From Aquimarina sp. AU58 (GTDB lineage: Bacteria; Bacteroidota; Bacteroidia; Flavobacteriales; Flavobacteriaceae): DNA of 64,000 nt. Below the pieces are notes generated by a model that had not been told where the DNA came from, searched no databases, and worked only from the letters and a program-made list of their open reading frames with translations. Position 1 is the stretch's first letter. Each line of letters starts with the position of its first letter. Where the stretch lies: positions 1,798,001 through 1,862,000 of the forward strand of contig NZ_OMPD01000014.1 in NCBI RefSeq assembly GCF_900312745.1, written 5' to 3'. Below are positions 53,590 through 62,763 of the stretch, one piece after another. A program made the position numbers and the translations under genes.

Positions 53590-55251
53590 ATGAAAACTAT
53601 AAAACTACTGTTGCTATGTACAGCAATAATACTACTATCGTGTAGTAAAGATGATGACCCTGCTATTACACCGGTTAATAATGCCCCAGAGATCAAAGCA
53701 CAATCTTTTAATGCTTCAGAGTCGGTAACAGATACAGATGTATTAGGTACTGTAGAAGCTACCGATGCAGATAAAGAGGAGTTAAGCTATAGCATTACTG
53801 CAAATAGTGATGGTTTATTCGAGATCACTAAAACAGGAGCACTAAGCCTAGTAGCTGGAAAAGCACTAGATTTTGAAACGAAAACTACGCATGAAATTAC
53901 TGTTGAGGTAACCGATGGAAAGGCCAAAGCAGCTGCAAAAATAACGATTACTGTTGTTGATGTAGATGAAAATATGCCACCTGTTATTGCAGATCAAACA
54001 TTTAGTGTGGCAGAAAATATAAATGGAACAGATGTAATAGGTACTATTGTAGCAACTGATCCAGATGGCGATAATTTGACTTATACACTTACTAACCCAG
54101 ATAATCCTACAACGGCATTTATTATTGAAGATGATAAGATAAAACTATCCCAAGGAGAGTCGTTAGATTTTGAAACTACAACTAGTCATGTTGTAACCAT
54201 TACCGCAAGTGATGGAACACTTACAGCATCTGCACAGATTACTATTAATGTTACTGATGTAGTAGAAACAAGTACCGTAACAGTGAGTACTTTTGCTGGG
54301 AGCTTTTCTGGGTATGTAGATGCTACAGGTACCGCGGCAAGATTTGCTCTTCCTTCGGGGTGTGCAATAGATAGTCATGGTAATCTCTTTGTCGCAGATG
54401 TATCTAATCAACGTATTCGTAAAATTACCCCAGCAGGAGTCGTTACTACCTTTGCAGGGAGTACTTTTGGATATGCCGATGGTACAGGTGCTGCAGCAAA
54501 ATTTAATGCTCCATATGATATTGCTATAGATGCAAATGATAACCTTTATATTGCAGATTCTAATAATAATCGTATTCGCAAAATTACTCCGGCTGGAGTA
54601 GTAACCACGCTTGCAGGTTCTGGGATATCCGGTTCAGCAAATGGTACAGGTACAGCAGCAAGATTTAATGGCCCTAGAGGGGTTGCAGTTGACGCTTCAG
54701 GAAATGTCTATGTTTCAGACTATGGTAATCATCGTATTCGTAAAGTTACTCCAACGGGAGTAGTAACAAATCTTGCAGGAGGGTCTCCAGGTTTTGCAGA
54801 TGGTACAGGACTTAATGCAAGGTTTAATCACCCATCTGGATTAACAGTAAACAGTAACGGAGATATATACGTATGTGATAATGCTAATCATCGCGTTCGT
54901 AAAATTACTCCAGCAGGAACAGTAGCTACTATTGTAGGGAATGGTACCGCAGGTTTTCTTGATAATACAGGTACTTCTGCAAGATTTAGCTACCCTAGAG
55001 ATATCACCGTAGATGCCAATGATAATTTGTATGTGACAGATTTTGGTAATCGTAGAGTTCGTAAAATTACTCCTGCTAAAGTAGTTACTACTATTGCAGG
55101 TAATGGATCTACAGGTTCTACAGATGGTGATGGGACAGTTGCAACATTTAATTCAGCATATGGGATCGCTTCTGCCGGTTCAGGAATTTTTTATGTAACC
55201 GATAATGGAAGTAGCCGTATTCGTAAAATTGTTATTTCTAATAATCGTTAA
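53590..55251 (+). CDS. Cadherin-like / NHL six-blade propeller lipoprotein 3
   Basis: 553 residues. Lipobox LLSC with SKDDD, two cadherin-like domains (~25-225) and six NHL repeats (~230-550) with NLYIADSNNNRIRKITPAG-type units. Closest in layout to gene 1. Start codon is 22 bases after the large inverted repeat and no separate repeat operator precedes it, so it likely depends on read-through from gene 2. Confidence 0.88.
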   Translation: MKTIKLLLLCTAIILLSCSKDDDPAITPVNNAPEIKAQSFNASESVTDTDVLGTVEATDADKEELSYSITANSDGLFEITKTGALSLVAGKALDFETKTTHEITVEVTDGKAKAAAKITITVVDVDENMPPVIADQTFSVAENINGTDVIGTIVATDPDGDNLTYTLTNPDNPTTAFIIEDDKIKLSQGESLDFETTTSHVVTITASDGTLTASAQITINVTDVVETSTVTVSTFAGSFSGYVDATGTAARFALPSGCAIDSHGNLFVADVSNQRIRKITPAGVVTTFAGSTFGYADGTGAAAKFNAPYDIAIDANDNLYIADSNNNRIRKITPAGVVTTLAGSGISGSANGTGTAARFNGPRGVAVDASGNVYVSDYGNHRIRKVTPTGVVTNLAGGSPGFADGTGLNARFNHPSGLTVNSNGDIYVCDNANHRVRKITPAGTVATIVGNGTAGFLDNTGTSARFSYPRDITVDANDNLYVTDFGNRRVRKITPAKVVTTIAGNGSTGSTDGDGTVATFNSAYGIASAGSGIFYVTDNGSSRIRKIVISNNR

Positions 55252-55267
55252 AAATAGATGAATCAAG

Positions 55268-55299
55268 CACCATCTCAAGTTCTAAGATTTGGGATGGTG
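55268..55299 (+). terminator. Terminator-like hairpin after NHL gene 3
   Basis: Stem CACCATCTCAA / TTGGGATGGTG (11 bases, one G-U pair) with a 10-base loop, 16 bases after the stop. The following sequence TTACTATG is a poor T tract. Confidence 0.6.
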
Positions 55300-55351
55300 T
55301 TACTATGTTACCTATAATTTTTAATACAGTAATTACTATAAAAAAACTAAA

Positions 55352-56365
55352 ATGAAAAAAATCACAATCTTAGGATTATGCATATTATTTTTTAGCTATA
55401 ACCTAAATGCGCAAGGAGAGATAAAACATCAAACCCAACAATTAGAATCTATACAGGCAGGAAATTATACCGCGTATTTAACACAGCAAAGCAGTAGTGG
55501 TACCTATGAAGGAGGCTTGGATGTATTGCTATATAAAATTACCAATTTTAAAGAGTATACAGTTCAACCTGGTGTTCATAAGGAGGTATATATGTTGTTC
55601 GGAGAAGATCCTGATCGTCCTGATGATCATAAAGAAACCATGTTTTTACCAGATAATGAAGCATTTCCGATAACCTATGTTCAAAAAGTTTATGAAGGAA
55701 GCCCGGCAATGCAAAAAGAGATAGGATATTCTCCTAGAATTAATAGACTGTCTGATGGAAATCGAATAGTTTTTATTGATGGTAAAATCTTTATGATTGA
55801 AGATTGGGTTGATAAGGATAATTATGAGCTTAAAGCTGTATTAGAGTATCAAGCTAAAAAAATGGGAGGATTAAAAAAGATGAAGGAAGTGATGAAATCT
55901 CCTAAAAAAATGAAGGCAATGCAACCTCATAAAACCCTTCAGGAATATTTGGATAATGCATATAATAAACAACAAGAAGTATATGCAAAATGGATACAGA
56001 CTCCTAAAAATGCAGCACTTATTGAAAATATAGATCAGATTAGAAAATTTATAATAGGAGCGATTAATAAGCAAAGAGATGACTGGTATAATTCTGTAGA
56101 GTATAAGCGTATTAAAGAAAGAAATGCATCTGCAAGACAAAGCAGTCTCGAAAGCGAAGTGACTATTAGCAATAATACAGGAAAGGACATTTATATTTAT
56201 GCAGAAGGCTCTAGCAATGGATCACGAGTTTCAGCAAATGGAAGAGGTACTTTTAATTGTAAGAAAAACCAATACTATAGTTTTGATGGGAATTCATCTG
56301 CAAGTAACGGGACTTTGATTGTTACAGCAAATCAAAGTTGTGGTACAACGGTAAATGTAAATTAA
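55352..56365 (+). CDS. Secreted protein of unknown function
   Basis: 337 residues with a clear signal peptide (MKKITILGLCILFFSYNLNAQ). The middle is basic and helical (KKMGGLKKMKEVMKSPKKMK, ~172-192), the C-terminal ~70 residues look beta-rich (VTISNNTGKDIYIYAEG, GRGTFNCKKNQYYSFDG) with two Cys that could pair. No known family recognised, no sorting tail or lipobox. It follows the NHL genes in the same direction but has its own leader, so a shared role is only suggested by position. Confidence 0.7.
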   Translation: MKKITILGLCILFFSYNLNAQGEIKHQTQQLESIQAGNYTAYLTQQSSSGTYEGGLDVLLYKITNFKEYTVQPGVHKEVYMLFGEDPDRPDDHKETMFLPDNEAFPITYVQKVYEGSPAMQKEIGYSPRINRLSDGNRIVFIDGKIFMIEDWVDKDNYELKAVLEYQAKKMGGLKKMKEVMKSPKKMKAMQPHKTLQEYLDNAYNKQQEVYAKWIQTPKNAALIENIDQIRKFIIGAINKQRDDWYNSVEYKRIKERNASARQSSLESEVTISNNTGKDIYIYAEGSSNGSRVSANGRGTFNCKKNQYYSFDGNSSASNGTLIVTANQSCGTTVNVN

Positions 56366-56695
56366 AGATAACTGTAATGGTTTTTATAATTGATAATCCT
56401 ACCCTGATTTGAATTTGTTTTTAGAAGATAAAACTTTTTCTAGAGCGATTGAAATGGATAACCAGAGGCAGACGTAATAATCGTCTGCCTCTTTGTTGTT
56501 TATAATGAAAATATTTATGCTTTTTATGTTGATATAATAATGTAAAAGTAATAGTTGTAATTGGTAACTGTAATAAATTCAATATATATAGTATATAGAT
56601 ATAAGATGTCTATATAGATATAACAATTCTTAATAACTTTACTGTAAGGTTTATGATCAAATTGCTACTTTTACATCATATAAAATGATGAGAAT
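56366..56695. other. 330-base spacer before trxB
   Basis: Contains a terminator at 56464-56492 and a strongly AT-rich stretch with TATATA / TATAGATATA runs (56580-56630), which presumably includes the trxB promoter. No gene seen. Confidence 0.45.
56464..56497 (+). terminator. Rho-independent terminator after the unknown secreted protein
   Basis: Perfect 11-base stem AGAGGCAGACG / CGTCTGCCTCT (56464-56474, 56482-56492) with loop TAATAAT, then TTGTTGTTT. About 100 bases after the stop codon. Confidence 0.78.
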
Positions 56696-57664
56696 ATGTC
56701 TGATACAATAGAAAGAATAAAGTGTCTTATTATAGGTTCGGGTCCTGCAGGATATACTGCAGCAATATATGCAGCAAGAGCAGATCTTAAACCCATTATG
56801 TACACCGGTATGGAACCAGGTGGGCAATTAACAACTACAACAGAAGTAGATAATTTCCCCGGATACCCAGAAGGAATAGATGGGCCAACAATGATGGTAC
56901 AATTACAACAACAAGCAGAGCGTTTTGGTACAGAAGTACGTATTGGGATGGTAACTGCTGTTGATTTTAGTAAAGAAGTTGGAGGAATCCATAAAGTAAC
57001 TGTAGATAACTCAACGCAAATTGAAGCAGAAACCGTTATTATCTCTACGGGAGCTACGGCAAAATACCTGGGACTACCTAGTGAACAAAAATTACGTGGC
57101 GGTGGAGTATCGGCATGTGCGGTATGCGATGGGTTCTTTTACAAAGGGCAAGATGTAGCAATTGTAGGAGCAGGGGATACTGCTGCAGAAGAAGCTACCT
57201 ATCTGGCTAATATATGTTCTAATGTAACGATGTTGGTTCGTAAAGATCACATGAGAGCTTCTAAAGCAATGCAACATCGAGTAAATAACACATCCAATAT
57301 TAAGGTGATGTATAATACCGAAGTTGATGAGGTATTAGGAGATCAGGTGGTAGAAGGATTACGAATGGTAAATAATCAGACAGGTAATAAAGAAGAGATC
57401 GAGATTACTGGTTTGTTTATAGCTATTGGTCATAAACCAAATACTGATATCTTTAAAGGACAATTGGATATGGATGACACAGGGTATTTGATTACCGAAG
57501 GTAAATCTACAAAGACAAATATCCCGGGAGTATTTGCCTCAGGAGATGTTCAGGATAAAGAGTACAGACAAGCTGTTACTGCTGCAGGAACAGGATGTAT
57601 GGCAGCATTAGATGCAGAGCGATATCTGGCAACAGTAGAAACAAATAATGAAGTTTCAGCTTAA
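56696..57664 (+). CDS. trxB: Thioredoxin-disulfide reductase
   Basis: 322 residues, the usual TrxB length. N-terminal FAD site IGSGPAGYTAAIYAARA (~13-29), GGQLTTTTEVDNFPG, redox-active CAVC (Cys141, Cys144) followed by DG, NADPH site IVGAGDTAAEEATYL (~155-169), and the C-terminal FAD motif GVFASGDVQD near ~280. The flavoenzyme passes electrons from NADPH to thioredoxin in the cytoplasm. Single-gene unit ended by a strong terminator. Confidence 0.97.
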   Translation: MSDTIERIKCLIIGSGPAGYTAAIYAARADLKPIMYTGMEPGGQLTTTTEVDNFPGYPEGIDGPTMMVQLQQQAERFGTEVRIGMVTAVDFSKEVGGIHKVTVDNSTQIEAETVIISTGATAKYLGLPSEQKLRGGGVSACAVCDGFFYKGQDVAIVGAGDTAAEEATYLANICSNVTMLVRKDHMRASKAMQHRVNNTSNIKVMYNTEVDEVLGDQVVEGLRMVNNQTGNKEEIEITGLFIAIGHKPNTDIFKGQLDMDDTGYLITEGKSTKTNIPGVFASGDVQDKEYRQAVTAAGTGCMAALDAERYLATVETNNEVSA

Positions 57665-57683
57665 GCCGAAAAAAATATAGCAT

Positions 57684-57719
57684 TAAAAAAACATCTCGCT
57701 TAGCGAGATGTTTTTTTTA
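57684..57719. terminator. Bidirectional terminator between trxB and the GIN-domain gene
   Basis: Stem ACATCTCGC / GCGAGATGT with loop TTA, flanked by seven A on the left and eight T on the right, so it works for both converging genes. The right end overlaps the stop codon of the leftward gene. Confidence 0.9.
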
Positions 57720-58574
57720 ATTTAACCTAAACCTACTAGGAACATAATCTATATTTTTTTTATACAAAATAGCTTCATTGGCAAAGGTGTTCATAATTAC
57801 CTTTGGTTCACCAAGTAAGTAAATTTCAGTTTTATCCTTAGCTTCAATACTAATTTCTTCATTAGTTAAAATATAACAATCACTGGCACCTTCTGCGATT
57901 AGTGTAGTCTTGGCAACACTTAATTTTTCACCATAAAAATCAGTGTCATTATCTGCTCTAACCAGCATTGATTTTGCTTCCCCTTCAAGTTTAGCATATC
58001 CTTTTTGGTATAAATCTACTTTAAGACTATCGGTTGTAAGAATTCCTTTTACTTCTGAATTTTCATTTATTTGATAAGTAACTTCTCGAGCAGTAACATG
58101 TAACTCTACTACCGATTTTCCATTGGTTATGCAATCTACTTGATTGGCATCTGCGGTAAGAAATACTTCGGCATTATCATTTGCATTTACGATCAGTTTA
58201 GTAGTGTTTATAGGGGACAATGATTTAATATTTACCTTGTCATATAGTATAATTTTCTTTAATTCTGAAGCATAAGAAATATCAAGATTTAATGCTTTTG
58301 CACGTCGCATATCCCGATCAGACTTGATTGTTAAAATACTATCTACAACTTCTACTTGTATAACTTCTTGCAGATTACTATCTGCTTCGATCTTTACTTG
58401 ATTATCACTACTTTCATCTAGTGTAACTTCGAAGCCTTCATAAATTTCAATGGTATGGAAGTCTTCAACGTCTAGTTGTTCTGTACTAACAATTTTATTG
58501 CCTTTAATTTTTTCTTTTTGTCCATAGGTGTTTCCCAATACCAGAAGTGCCAATACTAACAATAGTGCTCTCAT
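57717..58574 (-). CDS. Exported GIN-domain (DUF2807) protein
   Basis: 285 residues with signal peptide (MRALLLVLALLVLGNTYGQ). The body has the GIN/DUF2807 pattern: DFHTIEIYEGFEVTLDES near the start, then many short beta strands of a right-handed helix (KLIVNANDNAEVFLTADANQ, GKSVVELHVTA). Members are annotated as putative auto-transporter adhesin head domains. Function is unproven. A paralogue with the same fold is at 59826. Confidence 0.82.
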   Translation of the reverse strand: MRALLLVLALLVLGNTYGQKEKIKGNKIVSTEQLDVEDFHTIEIYEGFEVTLDESSDNQVKIEADSNLQEVIQVEVVDSILTIKSDRDMRRAKALNLDISYASELKKIILYDKVNIKSLSPINTTKLIVNANDNAEVFLTADANQVDCITNGKSVVELHVTAREVTYQINENSEVKGILTTDSLKVDLYQKGYAKLEGEAKSMLVRADNDTDFYGEKLSVAKTTLIAEGASDCYILTNEEISIEAKDKTEIYLLGEPKVIMNTFANEAILYKKNIDYVPSRFRLN

Positions 58575-58747
58575 ATTTGTGTGAAATTTATATACTAATA
58601 AACAGTTTTTTTTGCCTTTAAGTATAGTTCTGTATAAAACTTGTTACAAATATAAATAGAGAATTGGTTTAAATTATTTCAGATTAAAAAATAATAGAGC
58701 GTCATTCTTTGGTATTATATGTTTATGAAATATTTTGTTATTACTAA

Positions 58748-58773
58748 AAAAGGTTGCTATATAGCAACCTTTT
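58748..58773 (-). terminator. Terminator of the unknown lipoprotein gene
   Basis: Perfect 26-base palindrome (arms AAAAGGTTGCTAT / ATAGCAACCTTTT). On the minus strand it ends in TTTTTTA. 28 bases beyond the stop at 58802. Confidence 0.85.
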
Positions 58774-58801
58774 AAAATATCTGATTTTTTACCCGAAGTA
58801 A

Positions 58802-59569
58802 TTAATTATGAACATCGGTATACCCTTTCCAATGTTCTCCAAAAGGAGCGGCGCGATATGAACCTCTTCTTTTTCCAAAGGTACTTGATGCTCCTTTTAC
58901 TGCCCACCATCCCGGTTGTATAGTATGTTCTTTGTGTTTATGCTTATTTTTACCCCAGGTAAGGTGGGCGGTTACAGCCCCATTACTATTATGAAAAACC
59001 GATGTATACATTTGTATATATTTCCATGTAGCAGAGGATTGATAACGTCTACTGGTCTTTTGACTATTATAACATTGTTCTGCACCTGGAAAATTATGAC
59101 AGAAGGCTTTGGTCTCTAAATTAGGATTTGTAGTCATTAACTTTGTAGGGAATTTTGTAATAGAAAAAACCGAGTGATCTAATTTTTCTACTACTGGTCT
59201 ATCGCTTGATAGTTTTGCTTTTTCATCAGCATTAGCAAAATCTATTAGTGCTTTAGGGACAGGAGTACCTTCGGGAGTAAGAGATAAGTATACCTTGAGC
59301 ATAGAGTTATTTTTAAAATCAATAAACATCTTGGTGTCATTAGGACCAGATTCTAAAGTAGCGATATATGGGTCTGATTCTTCATATCCTTTACTCATGG
59401 TTAAACTAATTCCGTTAGAGAAATTGAAGGTTGCCAAATCAATTTCTTCAATTTCTGAGATTTCATTTGTTATAGTATCCTCTTGGATATCCATATCTTC
59501 TTGACAGGAAACAATAACAAGTGTGAAACATACAATAAGTATGATTTTTGTAACATTTAAATGCTTCAT
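58802..59569 (-). CDS. Lipoprotein of unknown function
   Basis: 255 residues from the Met at 59569 (MKHLNVTKIILIVCFTLVIVSC), which opens a lipoprotein signal with lipid Cys22; an upstream in-frame Met at 59620 would spoil the signal. The first half is acidic (QEDMDIQEDTITNEISEIEE) and beta-rich. The C-terminal ~75 residues are basic and rich in Trp, Tyr and His (CHNFPGAEQCYNSQ, WGKNKHKHKEH, GWWAVKG, EHWKGYTDVHN), as in small binding domains. No family recognised. A striking 18-base inverted repeat precedes it. Confidence 0.72.
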   Translation of the reverse strand: MKHLNVTKIILIVCFTLVIVSCQEDMDIQEDTITNEISEIEEIDLATFNFSNGISLTMSKGYEESDPYIATLESGPNDTKMFIDFKNNSMLKVYLSLTPEGTPVPKALIDFANADEKAKLSSDRPVVEKLDHSVFSITKFPTKLMTTNPNLETKAFCHNFPGAEQCYNSQKTSRRYQSSATWKYIQMYTSVFHNSNGAVTAHLTWGKNKHKHKEHTIQPGWWAVKGASSTFGKRRGSYRAAPFGEHWKGYTDVHN

Positions 59570-59627
59570 TTTTGTGATTTTTAAGTTTGTTAATATTGGA
59601 AGCAAACTTAATACTGTCAAATTATGA

Positions 59628-59666
59628 AGTGTCCTGATTTTTTGAAAATCAAAAAATCAGGACACT
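59628..59666. repeat. Perfect 18-base inverted repeat upstream of the unknown lipoprotein
   Basis: AGTGTCCTGATTTTTTGA and its exact reverse complement (59649-59666) with a 3-base centre, 59 bases before the lipoprotein start. No T tract follows on the minus strand. Either an mRNA hairpin in the upstream spacer or an operator; it also lies 160 bases beyond the 59826 gene. Confidence 0.6.
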
Positions 59667-59744
59667 TTCTTGTATTTTTATACTCTATAAGAAGAGAGGA
59701 AGTATTTTTAACTAGATTTAAAAGAAACAGAGGGCATAAAAAAA

Positions 59745-59788
59745 CTGCCTGAAAAGCATTGGTTGGTTAGTGTTGCTTTCTCAGACAG
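59745..59788 (-). terminator. Probable terminator of the GIN-domain gene
   Basis: Imperfect stem CTGCCTGAAAAGCA / TGCTTTCTCAGACAG with a 15-base loop. On the minus strand it is followed by TTTTTTTATG, a good T tract. 37 bases beyond the stop at 59826. Confidence 0.7.
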
Positions 59789-59825
59789 CTTAGTTTTGGT
59801 TGATTATTGATTGGGTTGTTAGCTC

Positions 59826-60545
59826 TTAATGGCCTCTAACATCTCCGCCAGAGTTATCTGTTTCAGATACTTTTTCTGGATTTCCGTAGTAAACAACATC
59901 TGCACCACTTGTTGCTTTCCCGGTAAACTCATTTTTTGCATGAATTTTAATAGAAGCACCACTTGTTGCTTTTGCTTCGGATACTAAACTTAACAAATCT
60001 TCTGCGCGAATATCTGCACCACTGGTAGCATTTGCTTTATGATTGTTTACTTTTCCGGTTAAATTCATCATGGCTCCACTGGTAACAGAAGTCGTTATTG
60101 TTTCTGCTTTTACTTTTAATTTAATGTCTGCACCACTAGTAGCACTAAGATCAAGTTCTTTTTGAACTACAGGTTCACTAGAAGAGACACTCGCACCACT
60201 ATTAACATGAACTTTATTGATCTTGTCATAAGACACAAATACATTTTTTTCGTCAGCAAAGTATATGTTTTCATCAGAAGTAACGTATAGCGTATTGCCT
60301 TCTACATATACTTCGATATGATCGTGTAAGTTTTTATTGGCTTCTACGATTACTTTTTGATCAGAATCGTCTACAAGAATAACATCTAAACCTCTACTTG
60401 CTTTTATTGCGTTAAAGTCTTCGTTGATGGTTCTTTCTTTTCTAATTACTTCTCCCTGGCCTTTAACCCCGTTAAAGACAACATTACAAGAGCAGCATAA
60501 AGCTGATAAGCAAAAGGTTATGATAATTTTGGCTAGTGTGGTCAT
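59826..60545 (-). CDS. GIN-domain (DUF2807) lipoprotein
   Basis: 239 residues. Lipobox LCCSC near residue 20, FNAIKASRGLDVILVDDSD as the GIN entry strand, then repeated SGAD/SGAS turns (ATSGADIKLKV, TSGAMMNLTG, ATSGADIRA, ATSGASIKIHA, ATSGADVVYYG) that outline a beta-helix. Last gene of the PadR-PspC-GIN cluster, 63 bases after the PspC gene. Such clusters are widespread in Flavobacteriaceae; an envelope-stress role is inferred. Confidence 0.85.
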   Translation of the reverse strand: MTTLAKIIITFCLSALCCSCNVVFNGVKGQGEVIRKERTINEDFNAIKASRGLDVILVDDSDQKVIVEANKNLHDHIEVYVEGNTLYVTSDENIYFADEKNVFVSYDKINKVHVNSGASVSSSEPVVQKELDLSATSGADIKLKVKAETITTSVTSGAMMNLTGKVNNHKANATSGADIRAEDLLSLVSEAKATSGASIKIHAKNEFTGKATSGADVVYYGNPEKVSETDNSGGDVRGH

Positions 60546-60608
60546 AATTGTTTGTTTTGATATGTTTAACTGTTCGTTTTTTGATTAGTCTGCCAGAAGC
60601 AGATTGAT

Positions 60609-62360
60609 TTAATTTTCGGTTTTTATTTCTATTCCGTTCTCGTCTATTTTTACTTTTACGGGTTCATTATTTAATTCTACCCCATCTTCTCCTATTTTTA
60701 GTTTAAAGTCTTTATCTTCAGAATTTATATTTATGTTTACTCCATCATCATCATTCCATTCGTTATATTCCCAATCGTTCTCGTTTTCTGGGCATTCTTC
60801 ACATTCGAATTTTCCATCAACTAATTTGATATATTCTCCTTCTTTACCATCAATAGAGATATAATCATCATATTTCCATGAGTTATTAAATCCAGAAGTG
60901 TTATCATTTGCATATACAGTAATTCCTTCTGGTAATGTTAGAGTTACTTTTATTTCCTGATCTCTGTATTTGTTGGCATAATCAGTAATTGCGTATCCGT
61001 CTAATAAGAGTGTATTGCCATGTACTTCATACCCATATTTGAGTTCTTCGGCTCTTTTAGAAGCTTCTTCATACGATCTTCCTTCTGCATTTTTTTCTAT
61101 AGTAATTCGTACTGTCGAATCTCTTTTAGAAGCTTTTAAATATACTTCTATATCCTGGATAACGATTACTCGATTTCCTTGGTCATCTCTTTTTATTTTA
61201 TAATCATTTCTATGATATAGATGTTTGGTATATCTGTTATTTCCTTCCATTTTTATGGTTAGCGTATCGTTGCTTGTGATAGGAAGTACTTTTTGTTCCA
61301 TAATCACTTCTGCGTCATATGCTTCGAGTGTAGCTTGTCTAACTCCAAGAATTCCTAATCCGATAAGAGAAAATATCCATACACCCAATAAACCTAATTT
61401 GGCTGGTGTTCCGATAGATTTTAGGTTTTTTATCAGAATTTTTAGGCCAAGAATGAACAGGAAGAAAAAAGGTATTCCTACGGCAAAAAATGTTACTAAT
61501 GATACTAACCATAGTGGAACTTCGGGATGACTGCCTACTTCAATATATTCTACCCAGGGAGCATCCATAAATCCAAATGTTCCTATCGTAAACAGACCAA
61601 CAAATAAACTAATAAGAGTAACTCCGGCCACTATAATAAGAATCACACCTATAAATTTCACAAAAATCTTTAAGAAGAATAGTAATACATCACCTAAAGC
61701 TTCAAAAAAAGTAGTAGAACTGCTTTTTACTTTGCTGCTATATTTTTGATAATCTACATTTTTTACAGTATCGGCTACACCATCAAATCCTTCTTTAATT
61801 TTCTTTTCTATGTTACTAATATTAACGGCTTCACCTTTCATTGCCAAAAAATCAGCTGTTGTTTTTGCTTCTGGTACAAAAATCCAAAATGCGATATAGA
61901 TTAGAACAAATGCTCCACTAGAAAAAATAGTAAACAATACCCAGGCTAATCTAATCCAAATTGGTTCAATCCCCAGATAGTGACTTAAGCCAGAGCTTAC
62001 TCCTCCAACATAAGAGCTTGTAGTATCTCTAAATAACTGTCTTGATGTTTTCGTTTTTTGATATGATGTGTTTGGTTCATCCTCAAAGATTTCTTCATCT
62101 AATCTATAATCTTCTGGTTGCCCCATTACAGCAATTACTTCTTCTACTTCTTTGTTTCCGATAACCTGTCGTTCATCCTTTATTTTTTCACTGAACAATT
62201 CTGCTATTCTGGCTTCTATATCAGATATAATCTCATCTCTCCCTTGCGAATCGGTAAATGAGCGTTTTATAGCGCTGAGATAGCGTTGCAGTTTTAAGTA
62301 AGCGTTTTCGTCTATATGAAAAAATATGCCTGCTAAATTTATATTAACTGTCTTATTCAT
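60609..62360 (-). CDS. PspC-domain membrane protein
   Basis: 583 residues. An N-terminal cytoplasmic part (~1-100, NINLAGIFFHIDENAY) precedes the PspC domain (~105-165, RQLFRDTTSSYVGGVSSGLSHYLGI and two-helix hairpin to WIFVPEA). Then three or four membrane helices (~225-340) and a periplasmic beta-rich C-terminal region (~345-583) with very acidic stretches (CEECPENENDWEYNEWNDDDG). PspC proteins take part in phage-shock/envelope-stress signalling. It starts one base after the PadR stop, so the regulator controls it directly. Confidence 0.87.
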   Translation of the reverse strand: MNKTVNINLAGIFFHIDENAYLKLQRYLSAIKRSFTDSQGRDEIISDIEARIAELFSEKIKDERQVIGNKEVEEVIAVMGQPEDYRLDEEIFEDEPNTSYQKTKTSRQLFRDTTSSYVGGVSSGLSHYLGIEPIWIRLAWVLFTIFSSGAFVLIYIAFWIFVPEAKTTADFLAMKGEAVNISNIEKKIKEGFDGVADTVKNVDYQKYSSKVKSSSTTFFEALGDVLLFFLKIFVKFIGVILIIVAGVTLISLFVGLFTIGTFGFMDAPWVEYIEVGSHPEVPLWLVSLVTFFAVGIPFFFLFILGLKILIKNLKSIGTPAKLGLLGVWIFSLIGLGILGVRQATLEAYDAEVIMEQKVLPITSNDTLTIKMEGNNRYTKHLYHRNDYKIKRDDQGNRVIVIQDIEVYLKASKRDSTVRITIEKNAEGRSYEEASKRAEELKYGYEVHGNTLLLDGYAITDYANKYRDQEIKVTLTLPEGITVYANDNTSGFNNSWKYDDYISIDGKEGEYIKLVDGKFECEECPENENDWEYNEWNDDDGVNININSEDKDFKLKIGEDGVELNNEPVKVKIDENGIEIKTEN

Positions 62361-62361
62361 T

Positions 62362-62697
62362 TTACTTCTTTTTTTGTTTGGTTACCAGATTTACAGCATT
62401 CCGTAATTCGTCCCAAGTGGTATTTAATTCGCTAAGAAACAATTTTCCTGTTTCTGTGAGTCCGTAATATTTTCGTGGTGGCCCCGATGTAGATTCTTCC
62501 CAGCGATAACTCAGTAATCCAGCGTTTTTGAGTCTAGTTAATAGGGGATATATCGTGCCTTCTACCACAAGCATCTTTGCGTCTTTAAGGGTCTCTAAAA
62601 TTTCAGCTACATAGGCATCATCGTCCTTAAGGATAGAAAGTATGCAATATTCCAGAACACCTTTGCGCATTTGCGCTTTTGTGTTTTCGATCTTCAT
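62362..62697 (-). CDS. PadR-family transcriptional regulator
   Basis: 111 residues, a short PadR winged helix: MRKGVLEYCILSILKDDDAYVAEILETL, VVEGTIYPLLTRLKNAGLLSYRW (recognition helix and turn) and RKYYGLTETGK (wing). It heads the PspC-GIN operon and probably represses it. The same gene order occurs in other Flavobacteriaceae. Confidence 0.92.
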   Translation of the reverse strand: MKIENTKAQMRKGVLEYCILSILKDDDAYVAEILETLKDAKMLVVEGTIYPLLTRLKNAGLLSYRWEESTSGPPRKYYGLTETGKLFLSELNTTWDELRNAVNLVTKQKKK

Positions 62698-62763
62698 AAA
62701 ACTAATTTTTAAAAGTTAAACTGTTCATTTTTTGATTGATGTTTGGTATTTGATGATTGATGA

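Noticed and set aside
50630..55240. Regularly spaced similar DNA units that look CRISPR-like at first sight
   Set aside because: They are coding NHL repeats of about 50 residues each, in frame, with no spacers or cas genes.
56580..56630. TATATA-rich stretch before trxB as a replication or binding site
   Set aside because: Simple AT-rich sequence of a promoter region; no repeat array or known box could be defined.
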